In this document: positions 39,736 through 51,900 of the stretch, one piece after another
Layout: each line of letters begins with the position of its first letter
Position numbering within the stretch: position 1 is the stretch's first letter
Assembly: GCF_024713975.1 (NCBI RefSeq)
Contig: NC_091114.1
Coordinates: 11,318,001 to 11,382,000 of the forward strand
Direction of reading: 5' to 3'
Origin: Paralichthys olivaceus
Lineage: Eukaryota > Chordata > Actinopteri > Pleuronectiformes > Paralichthyidae
Length of the DNA stretch: 64,000 nucleotides
Notes under the pieces: model-generated
What the model was told of the DNA's origin: nothing
Database searches by the model: none
What the model saw: the letters and a program-made list of their open reading frames with translations, nothing else
Program-made: the position numbers and the translations under genes

Positions 39736-39957
39736 AATCGTGCAATGTTTAAGAAAGTCCAAGCGATAGCAAAATAATAAAAGGAAAATGTACAGTCTAA
39801 GAATTGCCTCCTTCTTTTCTGCCTCTGCACACACAAATAATCACTCAGGTTAAAAGTTAAATCCTCAGTGTAGCGGCTGGCCTGCACCACACGCCCACCT
39901 CGCTCTTACTCATCCTCGTCTAACCTTTAGTGAGACCTGGCAGCCTTAAGGACAAGA

Positions 39958-39985
39958 CCCCCCCACCCCCCCCCCCACCCCCCCA
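39958..39985. repeat. C-homopolymer cluster
   Basis: Nearly 30 bases of C broken only by single A residues. Similar but shorter C or G runs occur at 27464-27473, 43241-43250 and 29281-29291. Confidence 0.85.
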
Positions 39986-40407
39986 CACCTCAGAACAGAC
40001 TCCATCCTAACACATCTGCCTGCTCCAAACCGTCCTTGGATGCATCTCTCAGTCTGGGGGACGGGCTCTCAGAGGTGTGGACCACTGGTGACTCATGATA
40101 AATAAGTTGCATGAGTCACGGAGGGCCGAGCATGAAAACATGTGGCATAAAGACCAGAAAGAGCCACCTGATGCTTTGTGACACGCACACAGTCATTTGG
40201 TATTTATATGGATCTAAAGGCTGCTTAGAGGGAGCGGAGATAAGTGCAATAATTCTACCAGAGGACTGCAGAGTGGAAACATGAGGATTAGAGAAGTCTC
40301 TGGTTTGTGTTGTGTAAAGGAAGCTTGCTCCTCTTGTTCCAAAAAACTACTGTCACGGTGCAAGTGAGGGAATTTTCTCCATCGAAACTTTCTCAACAAA
40401 GTTCTCA

Positions 40408-40410
<3 letters not shown>

Positions 40411-40442
<32 letters not shown>
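40411..40442. repeat. (GT)n microsatellite
   Basis: Sixteen perfect GT units in the gpr78-trmt44 interval, followed directly by an old repeat fragment. Confidence 0.93.
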
Positions 40443-40443
<1 letters not shown>

Positions 40444-40514
40444 TTTTATAATATTTCAGAATCATTTGTTTGTTGTCAACAGGAATCTATTTCCACTTTG
40501 TTTAACATTGAGGG

Positions 40515-40660
40515 ATACAGCGTTTTTTTCTCTGACATGATCAATGTTTTCTCGGGAGATACTTCATGGATCTTGAAGAAAGGAAGGAGACACATTTAGG
40601 GAAATGATATATATGAGTGTGTAATATTTGCTGCAGCTTGATTTAATGTAAGGGGACTGT
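40515..40660 (+). mobile_element. Family B repeat fragment
   Basis: Block ttttctcgggagatacttcatggatcttgaagaaa followed by atatgagtgtgtaatatttgctgcagcttgatttaatgtaagggga; its end also matches 11310-11345. Confidence 0.45.
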
Positions 40661-41064
40661 AGCGCTCTATTGAGTACCACTCTAGTTGTTGTAGCTGCTG
40701 CTGTTGCCTGGCACTGTCAAATTTGCTTTGCATTCTGTCCTTTACTGTACTATAACACTGGTCACCAATTCAGCAGTGACAAGAAACTAGAAAAACAGAT
40801 TTTAAATAAGCACTGAAAGCAGCAGATAAGGTGAAATTCAGAATCTTGGTGTAACATTGTGAATACTGGAAGATTTTTAGTCTTTTACTACTGTCTATTT
40901 TTGGACTGTCACTCAAACCTTGCACAGCTATGCTTGAGACAAACATGAAGCACCAGTACTTTTAAGAAGTTTGCCTGAATTTGTGCAGTACAAGAAAATA
41001 AAGAAGGAGTTTTAGTTTAAAACAAGTGTTCTGGTGCCAAATGACCACAACTATTTATGCAATA

Positions 41065-41160
41065 TCTTTACTGCTCATCCTCTGAGGGTCATGGAGGGTT
41101 TTGAGCCAATCCCAGCTGACAGGGGTAAGAGGCGGGGTACACCTTGGACAGATACCAGAC
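41065..41160 (+). mobile_element. Family C repeat, other half
   Basis: Carries ctgctcatcctctgagggtcatggaggg, then a gccaatcccagctgacaggg block and aggcggggtacaccttggacag, the middle part of the same repeat kind. Confidence 0.5.
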
Positions 41161-42214
41161 AGATAAAAGAAAAGAAAGCAGTTCAACTAAATTAGAGGTT
41201 TTACTTCTGATAAAAAGTACAAACTTGTTGAAAATGTGACAAAAGCCTCTGTTGCTTTCGCGGAGATATGAAAACTGAGTGAATCCTTTGTGCCGGTCCC
41301 TCAATGCAGCAGCTGGGCTGTAGCTCTGTATCAGTCAGGAAATCCATCTGTCAGGGCTCTGAACAAAGAGGTGACAAATTGAGGTCCACCACGTGGACCC
41401 TTTCACGGGGGTTCATTAATTAATCATCAATTCAGATACATTTCGCACAAATCAGTGTGATTTAAGGGATTTAGCAGCTGCGAGCAGCCAATTAATCAAT
41501 GTGCCGGGAACTCGACGGCTTCACATTTTGCAGACTGTCACTGCAGGATTGATGCCTCCATACTGGCACTGGTCATTACTTTTTTAGTGTGGCCCATGCA
41601 GTATTAACAAGTGTTACATAACCCTAATCAGAGAAGTAAAGTGAGGCTTTGAGAAAACCTCCACAACCAGCCAGCAATTTCTCGTTAATCTTTAATTAAG
41701 CATAAGGTGCAGCTTTGATTCATCCTTTCTCGACGGATGCTATTTCGAGCTGCCGTCGCCCACTCTCCCCCTCTCTAGGGAGGCAGGGGGAGTCTTTAAA
41801 AGCAGAGAGGAGGCTGCTAAACATTCCTGTCAAAGAGCAATTTAGACTGAGGGAGGCCGTTTGAAAGTTCTGGACGTGCACGGTGCTTGCACTGATGACA
41901 GTGCGTGATATAGGATGTGGCTTTCGGAGCTTGCTGTCATGTTAAAGATTTAGAGGCTGAAGATGAGGCAGGAGGATACACAATAGAACGTATACAGTTC
42001 CTGGGGATTTTGCTGCCGCCACAGAGCTTATATATGTGCACTAAAAATAAAACCTTGTTCCTCAGCATTTTCATTACACTGACATGTCTCTCATGGAAGC
42101 ATGATGACGACACGGAACTATAATAATCTCTAAGTCTGCAGCACTAAGGCACATTTCCCTCTCTTACAAATTAAAATGGAATGGAGCTAGAATATTACTC
42201 AGCACATAGATCAC

Positions 42215-42385
42215 ACACCTCCGCCAAGGCTCATCGATCCTACACGTGATTGTCTAGTTATTATAGAAGAAATATAAAAGAACAAATTAAGTTGTCTGAT
42301 AACGTAAATGATAAAACTGTTAAAGAGAGTGAACTGTATTCCTGGATTTAATGGGTTCTTCCTCATCCCTCCACTAAGATCAGTT
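42215..42385 (-). mobile_element. Family B repeat fragment
   Basis: Contains cctccgccaaggctcatcgatcc, a tail tgattgtctagttattatagaagaaatataaaag also found at 14.1 kb, and tcctggatttaatgggttcttcctc. Confidence 0.45.
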
Positions 42386-45300
42386 CAGTTCATAATAGTT
42401 AAACTATATAGGTCAATGCAATCTCATGTAATCGCATGATCAATGTGAAGTCTCAGGAAACCGAGCCCTTAACCCAAACCCTACACGAAGCAACTATACA
42501 AACCTGAAAAATAATAAACATAGAAAGACACATAATTCAATTTTAATTCATTCAGGAGTCTAAAGAATAAGTTAGACATTTACAAAAAGGGGGAGAAGTC
42601 TAATTCTCAATTTAACCCATTGCATTGTGTAGCTCACATTGATATATATCCAAAGAGATTCTCTGCATAAGATTTTAATAGCCAAGTTATTCAAAAAAGC
42701 CTTTTTAAACATATTACCTTCTTGAGTGCCTCAGATTTCTCAAAGATCCCCAAACACGAACGCAGCAGAGTTCGTCAACTTGATTTATTTTGTGCATCTA
42801 TTGTTTGAGCCGTGCATTAAACAAAATGTGTAACCATAAACTGGTGTATGATGATGTGATTGAATTCATTTCCTTTGTGTGTGTAGAATCAGCTTTTACT
42901 AAATACACACAGCAGCAGCCTGTGTGTTTGTTGTCCTCTGCTCGGCCACGTGTATCTGTCCGACTGTTTAACTTCTCCTTATTGGCTGCCAGCGGTGCTT
43001 AAACACACACAGCTAGCACAGCCCTGTTTTTGTAGAGGCTGTGCTTGACGACAGGTAATCACTGGTGTTTTCTTATTTCATGCACTATTTAAACACAGGA
43101 TTGGACGACCACACGACTGCGTCTTTCTCTGGATGGTATCAAACACACTACAGTAGCCGTCAAAGCAGAGCGATCGAACAGGTTGAGCTGCTTTTCTATG
43201 TCATCTGGGTCACCTTAGCCCGTCGCCCATGGCAACAACACCCCCCCCCCCTCGGTCTGCCTCTATGGTAACCCCAATTTTCACTTCACATCAGAGCTGC
43301 CGAGCTGCTCTCATGTCGGCCAGATGCATTTTCTTTAATCACTTTAGCAAGTTTGTGAAAGAAAGGAGGGAAAGAAGGGGTTTGTATGTTAAAGTCCTCC
43401 TCAGGTGAAAGTCACATTTTTAACATGACCCTCTTGTGCCTTATATTTAATAAGATATTATCTTTTTAAAGACATATTCTGAGCAACACGAGCAGTCAAC
43501 CCCATATCTGAGTTCTGAACACGTAACGTTCAACTGCAACATGTAACCTCAACGTGTTAATGCTCTGCTGAAGCTACGTTTGTTGAGACGTGAGCAGGGC
43601 TTGAAAAATCAATACTTTGTTTTGATCTGGTTCTCTGTGGAAGCACGAAGGGACCGTCACTGTGAGGCATCGCAATTCGTGCAGAACACAGAATCAGATT
43701 AACATCTCATCATATATCAATTCAGTGGATCAGCTCCAGAGTATCAAAGTAAAACAATATGTATATTTTCGATGCAGCGTCGTCTCTCTGCTGAAAAAGA
43801 TCTTTTAAGGTTTAATATATGAAACAAACCAGTTAATATGGAGGTTTCTACTTTGCAGGAAAGCATAAGCTACGTTCTAATTTTAACTCGATGTAAATTG
43901 GAGTGTATTGGGCAGATGCCAGTGCACGGCCCATGTGTGCATGTTGTGTATTTCCAGCTCCGTGTTGAGAAGAAGCGCCTTTCATGCTTGGCAGCACTCC
44001 ACTGGTGATGGCACGACACTAAACTTTCTGAATTTCAAATGAAGTATGTGCTGAATGGTGAAATGTCAGATTTCCAAACAAACCTCCGTTCAATATTTTT
44101 CTTTCTCTCTCTGCACGACAGTTCACTCAATCCCAAACTGAGGGAGAACCAAGTGTGACAGCTGAGTCTAATACTCTTAACTCCGAGCACCACCACGTTC
44201 TGAGTAACTCAGGTGATGTGGAAGGTCGAGACGGAGGGTGATGGAGGAGGACGGGGGTCTACTGCAGGTACAATGCGACTCTGTGAGACGTACAGAACAC
44301 GAAACACACTCAGGCTTATCGGTTATCTGCTGTGACCATCCGCTCCGTCAGCTCTGAGTTATTGATCGAGAGCCTGGATGAAAATATCGTCCTGGACTTA
44401 TCAAAGCCCAAGTGGGAGAAGAGAGGATCAGAGATGAGTTTTCTCTTCCTTTAACTATAACGTTAAGAATAAAGTTAGAAAAAAAGAATGTTTTAAATCT
44501 TGAACTTTATAAGGAAGGACAGACTGATTGATGAATGATGGGTGGATTTAATCCAAACACTGTCAGGACCCTGGTAAACCAGAACGTCTCCTGACCACTT
44601 CAGCACATTAACACACATGACCTCATCACAACAAATCACAGTGACTCACTGAGAACTGTGTATTTTATAGTAGTGAGTAAGACTTAGTCACACCAGCCAT
44701 TCAGTTTTAATGAGGCGATGCTGAAAAGTAACTCCTCTGTCAATAATTTCAGATGATTCAGACCTGAAGTTGAAAATCACTTGGTTTTAGAGCCAATTGA
44801 AGAATTAGAGTCATTTCTACTGTATGTGAGGTCATTTTAGTTTCTCAGCCTCAACTAAAAAGGTCATGTTACTCAACTGTTGAGAAATGAGAAGCTCTCT
44901 TTTGTCGATAAATCTGTTTTCAGATATGAATGCTGGAAAATTTGCCTTTCACACATGAACAACGCAGCAGGAGATTGTCTGGGTCAGACATGTTCACAAC
45001 AACAGGAGAATGCCCAGAACATTCAGGCGAGGGCTGGTGCCTGGGCTGATCATGCAGGAGATAGAACACAAAGTATAAGTTCTGTATTTCACAGCACATT
45101 GACGAAGGCGTCAGATCTCTATCACCAAAAACTCCAAAACTGTCTTCTACGTGTGTGACTCCTCTATTTATATCCTGAGTTATTTGTATTCTTACAGTTT
45201 TGCATGTGTTGCATATTAGGAAGGTAATCAACACATCCACTCACTCACTGTGAGTTTTCCTGCTGTACTCTCCAATGAGCTCACTTGGACATTTTACCAG

Positions 45301-46364
45301 GGGTCTGGCAGGAAAAGTTCCAGAAAATATCTGGAGCAACCGACTCGCACATTTGTCACATACAGCCACTTTTCAGGAAATGATCTCGACTCCAGTGCAC
45401 GTCTGTGTGAAATCTAGGGTTGTTTACAAACTGACAAAGAATGATAAAAGGTAAATCTGCCCCCCCGTTAACAGTTCGAGAACTGAGATCCTGACAGGCA
45501 ACAGCAACAGGCTTTATAGAACTGTGGATCCCTGCATGAATACAAACCGTAATGTACTGAAACAGCCTCTACCTCCGGAAAAAACTGCACATGAGTTAAA
45601 ACCGAGGAGACAAAGAGGATTCTCCAACACAGCAACAGTCAAACAAAAGAATTCATCGCGGTGACAGCTGTCAGTGCCCGAGTCCTACACGGCTCGCTTT
45701 GCTGAGCGAGACTTCTGCGCATCCAAAATAATGTCTCAGAGACGCTGCATTACATCAAACCCCACAGTGCCACCATGAATAAAGCATGAGGGAAACACAG
45801 GGAAAGTTGTTGGCTTAGGAGAACACATGCAGCCACTTCTCCCCTGACCTAGATTTCAGGCATGGAAAGTCATTTTGTCCGTCGTGCTGATGATTCGTCC
45901 CCCTCTGTCCTTTCTTTTGCTTTCATTCTTTCCTGTGGACCGATCGAGGACGACACGTACAGTGCATTAGTAGGAAATACGTGCAGCTACTGCTCAGTAT
46001 CAGACCGATGACAGACTTTTAAAGGAGGTTTTCTTTGTTTACATAGTTTGCATGTTTCACATATTTTCCACTAGAACAGCAACAGAATCATGTTGTCAGG
46101 AAGAAAACTAAACTGAACACACAGTAATTTATGTCTGCAGCTACGTTAAACAGAAACAAAGAGGTTAAACAAGTATCAAACAAAAAGCAGACAATGAATT
46201 TAATGTGTTTACCAAACAGGATTGTATTTGTTTTACTGAGCTCGTTTTTAAATTTACTTTATTTATATTTTCTTCTCTCTTTTTCTTACTTTCAACTCGT
46301 TCTGCATTGCTGAGCTGACTTGGCCTTCGTGTCCAACACTTGTGATCCGAACATTGACCTTGTG

Positions 46365-46408
46365 TTAATTAGCATGACAAATAAACTTGAAACTGGAACT
46401 TGAAATTT
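46365..46408 (+). mobile_element. Possible LINE tail
   Basis: agcatgacaaataaacttgaaactggaacttgaaa resembles another common fish LINE 3' end (caaataaacttgaacttgaa). Confidence 0.35.
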
Positions 46409-46864
46409 GTTATGCAGAAACCTTTTTTTCCTTGTTCTTAAGTGATGGAGATGATTTGCATAGTCAGTACCATCAGTAAGATTCAATTTTGTCATTTGAA
46501 CTTCACATATATACGCAGCATTTTAGTGATTATATTTCATAATTACGTGTTGAAATAGTTTTTACAATACTGGCTTCAAATCTGACAAATAGAACCTTGA
46601 TGACCTGCGATTAAACCCAAACTGTTTACGACATCTTATCTCTTCAGGGCTTTCTGTTCCTTGTTGAACCTGTGATCAGCTCCACTAAATACAAACGTAC
46701 ATACATCGATATTCAGTGACACAGTCGCTGAGCTCCAGGGGGTTTGAGGGCATCCAATCTTCTAACTAACCTGAGGGTTTCCCTTTCCACTAATGTATGG
46801 ATTTTTACACAGTGAACAGGAAAACTCCTGTTTCACTGATATTGATCATGTTTACTTGATTGTG

Positions 46865-47110
46865 TGCACCAAATTACACGCTCTCATAAATACCAAGCCT
46901 CATTTTTTTCCTCAAGAACCATGGACAAACATTTTGGAAAATGCCCTGTGTTCCCATGTTAAACAAAGACACTGGATCTGGATCCACACCGAGATTTTAT
47001 GGGTTCATCCTCGACCTACACCACATCCTTCCACTAAGTTTCATGGTAATCCATCCAGTAGATTTTACATAATAGACAATACAGAAACAACGCCTCCTAG
47101 GCAGAGGTAA
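46865..47110 (-). mobile_element. Dispersed fish repeat, 'ggaggttatgttttca / ggatccggatc' type (family B), longest copy
   Basis: Read on the minus strand it runs from ttacctctgcctaggaggcg through a block about the chosen site and ggatggattaccatgaaact, then a ggatccagatcc palindrome-like block, to gagcgtgtaatttggtgcac. This order matches a repeat I know from many fish genomes. It has no coding capacity. Confidence 0.5.
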
Positions 47111-47826
47111 TAAAGTCTGTCACGTAAACAAACAAACCCCTGAAGAGGCTCCTCTCATCACCCAGCTGCTGTCCCCGGCTGGGCTTTTACCGTCTCTGAC
47201 ATTTGAGCCACAGGGGCGACAGCGAACCGTGTTACAGAGACACAGTGGTGAGCGGCCGTCCAGAGGGGACGCCACGCAGCTCGTCCAGCTCACCCCTCAA
47301 CTCCTGCCAACAAATAATTCATGCCGCTAACATTTACTTCCCTCAAAGGCGGCTTGCTCTTTATCCACTGCCCCGTCTGTGAACCCTGAAGCAGCGGCCT
47401 GCATGCGGTGCATTAAATGTGCAAATACGGAGAGAGTTTAAAAGTATTGATGGAGTTGATGGAAAAGTTGAAATGGTCAGACGTGGTAATCTTTATACAC
47501 AGAGATGTCGTTCAACATCCACTTTAATGTACAGTGAGAACAGATTGTTGACCTTTACAAAATTCCACTTCTTAAGTAAGAACAAGAAAAGCACGCTGAC
47601 CTCAGCAGTGGAACCTGGAGCAGCATCAGGAAGCATCATATCTTGGCAGCTTCAGACAGAACCAAAAGGACACTGGGAAAAACCTTGATTCCCAGAAATG
47701 ATGTAACATCCCGTCACTACATCTTACACAGCTCCGACCAAAACCTCCCTCTCTTCGGTTTGGTGCTACAGGAGTTGATGTGGGGTTGTTTTCAAAAACA
47801 AATTAATTAAAATGTTAAATTAGTGT

Positions 47827-48862
47827 TCATGAGGATTGATCGAATATAAAAGGTTCATTTTTGATCTTCTTTAGAGGTCTGGAGGGTCGGAGGTCCTTGG
47901 CTCCGTGGGCGAAGGCACAGAGTTCAGCCTGCAGAGGGCAGCCCTGAGGGTGGTGGGCGTGAAACCAGCAGGGACGAGTTTTCAGGGCGCCGGGAGCGAC
48001 AGGCTTCCTCTTGGCGTCCGCCCTGAAAGACTTCCCTTCCCTCCAGTCTCTGATCCGCACCCTCCCCCCTTCCACTGAGAGAGAAGGAACGACAGGAAGT
48101 TTCAAGAGCTTTTCAGAATGAAGTGCAGGAGTTTAAATTCTGATAGAGTATCGATGTGGGGGGAGTTATATTCAAGAATGAAGTTTATTTCCTCCATAAT
48201 AATAAAAGATGGCAGTCGGCTCGAGATGGGAGAGATTGACGTAACAAAGGTCAACCATTACTCCAAAGGCATATTTTAGAAAAGTTTTCCACTAAGTTTT
48301 GTTTAATTAGTTATTTCATGCTATAAAAACATGGTTGTTCGTCATGATTGACAGCTGAGACTGGCGATTGGTCGAGCACGTGTATTTGTGGTACTTCGAT
48401 ACCAAGTCTCCATCCCACGATTACTTGGAAATAAACAAGAGATGTATCGTGTACTTCTTGAATACAGTAGTTTTCCTACTAAGCTAATTGTTGACTTTAG
48501 AAATAAAAGTAATTTATTTGAATATTTTGCATTTTCAGTAAATCATTAAATTGATCTATTTATCCATCTGATTCATGTTGACTGGCTGGGACGATGCAAA
48601 GAAGTGTGTTGTCAGACTACCTCTGAAGACTTGATGGTTGTTCTTGAGCAGCGTCTGAAGGCCTCCGCACTCCTTCTTCAGGAGCTGCAGGGTTTCCTGC
48701 TCCAACAGCCCGGCGACCTCGCTCACAGAGAGGCTGCCTGGAGAAGACGAGGAAGGAAAAGGGTGAAAGTTAAGCGTGATAAAAGAGCAGGGGGGGGGGT
48801 CAATCAATGTTACAGTCATCGATATTATCACACTGATTCGAGGAATATACACACACACACAC

Positions 48863-48956
<94 letters not shown>

Positions 48957-51900
48957 CTGGTTTAAGGGAGGAGAGTCACGGCTGCAGTGTGACGGTAAAA
49001 ATGTAGGAGCGAAGGGGTGATCAATGCTAGACAGAACATTTTAACAGGGAACAAGAAGGAGGGAAGGAAACACCTCCGTCAGTGTCGTTCAGTGGGAAGT
49101 GTGCTCAATTAAAGCTGCTCAAACAAGCTGTCAGAGGGACCAGCATGCATTTCACCGGTGCATCTTCCCCTAGCCGCTTGGAGAGGGTGAGTCATGTGGT
49201 CACTCCCCCTCTGGGACAGTAAATTTAGATACCAAAATGTCCTACGCTCTGAATTTTAGTGAATCGTAAGCAGGTAATAAAAAGTTTCCCATTTGTGTTC
49301 ACAGCACGCGTCTGTGGGCTCCGTTTCATCACGGGATTCTCTGGTTTTGCCCCCCCCCTCGGAGGAGAATTCAATCAGCGCTGACCTTTGGTTCGTACAA
49401 ATGACAATCTTCCTCCTCTTTTCTTTGACATATTGGAGAGGGACGCACCGCGGGATCTCTGATGCCACTTTGCGCTGTACCGCGACAATATCTGACCTAA
49501 ATCCGCAGACATCTTAATGCGATCTTCATCGTGCTTTTACACCAAATCTCCGGTGGCACCTCAGACAGTTCCTGTCGGTTTAAGAGATCAGTGGAGACGA
49601 GACACTGCCACTTTGGAAGGTATAAAGTCTGAACCTCTGATCTGAATTCAGTTGGTTTGATTTAGATTATTTACAACAGTATGATGTTTTTTCTGCATTT
49701 CTGCCACAGAAATTCATCAAAAAGAAAAACATATTCTGCAACCAAATAAAAATTTTGCTGCCCATAACGCTGGCTCGATCCCTTAAAAAACGCAACACAC
49801 TCCCACATTCGCAGGCGCTGCAGCAGCCAAACACAGCCCATAGCAGCGAGTGTGAAACTGGGCAGACTGCCGTCCCCACAGCCCAGACGCCAGGGAGCTC
49901 CAGGCCTTAATATAATATCAATACAGCGTTTCAAGCTGCCCTTTGCTGCCTACAATGTTAATGGGGATTAATGGGAGAGGGGCAGTATTGATGGAGTAGA
50001 CTCTGTTTGGACTAAGACCAGGCGCAGATGATTATTAATGGCTCGACTTGACGTACAGTTTGGACTTGTTTAAGCTTGAATACCCCCCCCCCATGTGTGA
50101 AAGGTAGCCAGCCACTGATTGCTTGTTGTGGAGGATGGTTTTTGCTGCTTAAGCCGTTTCAGAATCAGGCTGAGTGGAGGGAAATTAGCTCAGAAGATGC
50201 TGAGAGGTGAATAAACGTCTGACGGGATCACAAGTGTAATACAGGATTACTTGTGTTCCCATTATATTTTATTTTTAAACTTGGATATGCTTATAAATAG
50301 AACGTAGTAAGTAAGAATATAGAAATCTCTACCTAACCTGCCCGTCGGGAACGTTCTAAGAGATCACACGATTATTGACTGATTAAGTCGGGAAGAAGAA
50401 AAATACAATTTCTGCGTTTCACGATGTCACTTGTGTGAGACGCACACCTACTTTCCTTCTCAGCATGATTACATAACGAGGCGAGCCCAGTCAGCAGTAC
50501 AGCGCCCATGAATTAATAACCTGACTCACAGCTGCAGCAGCAAGATTCACATATTCACACATTTTGCTGCTTTAAACTCCAGTGAGCTATGAAGCATTTT
50601 AACTTCAGAGCAAAGACTCTGTGTTATATAACAGCAGCAGGGCTGGTATTGTTTCTAGATTTCTGATATAGGTTCCAATGCCAAAGCAATACTCTTAGTG
50701 ACAGCTTTGACATATTCACCTGGGAATATAGAATATAGAAATATGTTTTTCTATATTTAATAAGATGGCAAAATGATCAATGCATATAAAACTTCGACTA
50801 CAGTCTGAAGTTGGAAAGAAAGAAATGTCCTGGATACTTTTTTGGGGGGAGTCATGTCGTCCATCTTTATATACAGTCTAAGGTTTTAGACAACTGATGA
50901 CTGGCTTATCAAGATGAAGTCAGGAAGCTATATACCCAAAACTCTACTTTTAATATCAAAAATGAAAAGATTATAAAATCAATATCCATCACACTCTTCG
51001 AAGATTCTAAAAATAGAAAGAGACTGAATCTCTCCATGACTCTGAGGCCATCGTGGATCTATTCAATATCAGCTGGCTCGCCCTGAACCTACCCTTTGTT
51101 CTTACACAGCAGATAACTGTAGGAATACCTCAATACAAATGCACACTCATGCATAAATCATAGACGGTGGTACATTATTCATCTAGTCATCTCTATACTG
51201 AGTAACGCTCTCCCTTTATTCGCTCTGCCTCATATTTTCTATCTCTAATTTCAGCCCTGACATCCTGACAGAGAATTTTCTGTTTTAATCATAGTAGTCC
51301 TCATCCCCTTATCTCATTCGTATGGTGTGTGTCTGCGGGGGTGCAGAGCCACTGACAAAGGTGGCGAGTGGGCGGTGTGTGAGCGAAGCAGTGTGTGTGA
51401 TGCAGCGTGCGGCACTCTCTGTACCAAGCGGCGCAGGAAGTGGCTGGCAGACCGGTGAGATACAGAGTTCAAAGTGGCGTCGCGCTGTGTCACCAAGGGA
51501 CCCTTCGACTGATGCTGCGAGGGGACAGGGCGGTGATGAGAGGGGTGGTGGGGGGTTAAAGAAGATGACGGGGGGGGTAGACGAGTAGTTCAGACTTCAG
51601 AAGCTGCCACATGTGCAACCTTAACATTTTTCCTGTGGAACTGGAACGCTATCAACCCAGGTTTTTCGGGTGTGACTTCATTCCGAGCTCCGAGGTGTAA
51701 TAGAAAGCAACATTATCCCACAAGCCAATTTAGGGCCGTTTTAAGGGCAACATGGCCGCCCTGCGACAAATTTCCCCCCAAAAGTGCTCACGCGTAAGAT
51801 GTTTTTTGTATTTGTGAATCTTTGTGTGCGACGTTGTGTTGCAGTTTACCTCCTCGGTTCCAGTTGCCGTGGTGCCCCCCGCTGTCATCCACAGTCATTC

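Larger units (their letters stand above)
32345..47820. other. Gene-free interval between gpr78 and trmt44
   Basis: Over 15 kb without a recognisable coding exon. It holds the microsatellites and repeats listed separately. A block at about 41400-41760 is rich in TTAATTAA and ATTAAT homeodomain-type sites and poor in repeats, a look often seen in enhancers; this is a guess from composition. Confidence 0.5.

Noticed and set aside
48556..49020. Frames with poly-CV, poly-HT and similar repeats.
   Set aside because: Translations of the (AC)n microsatellite.
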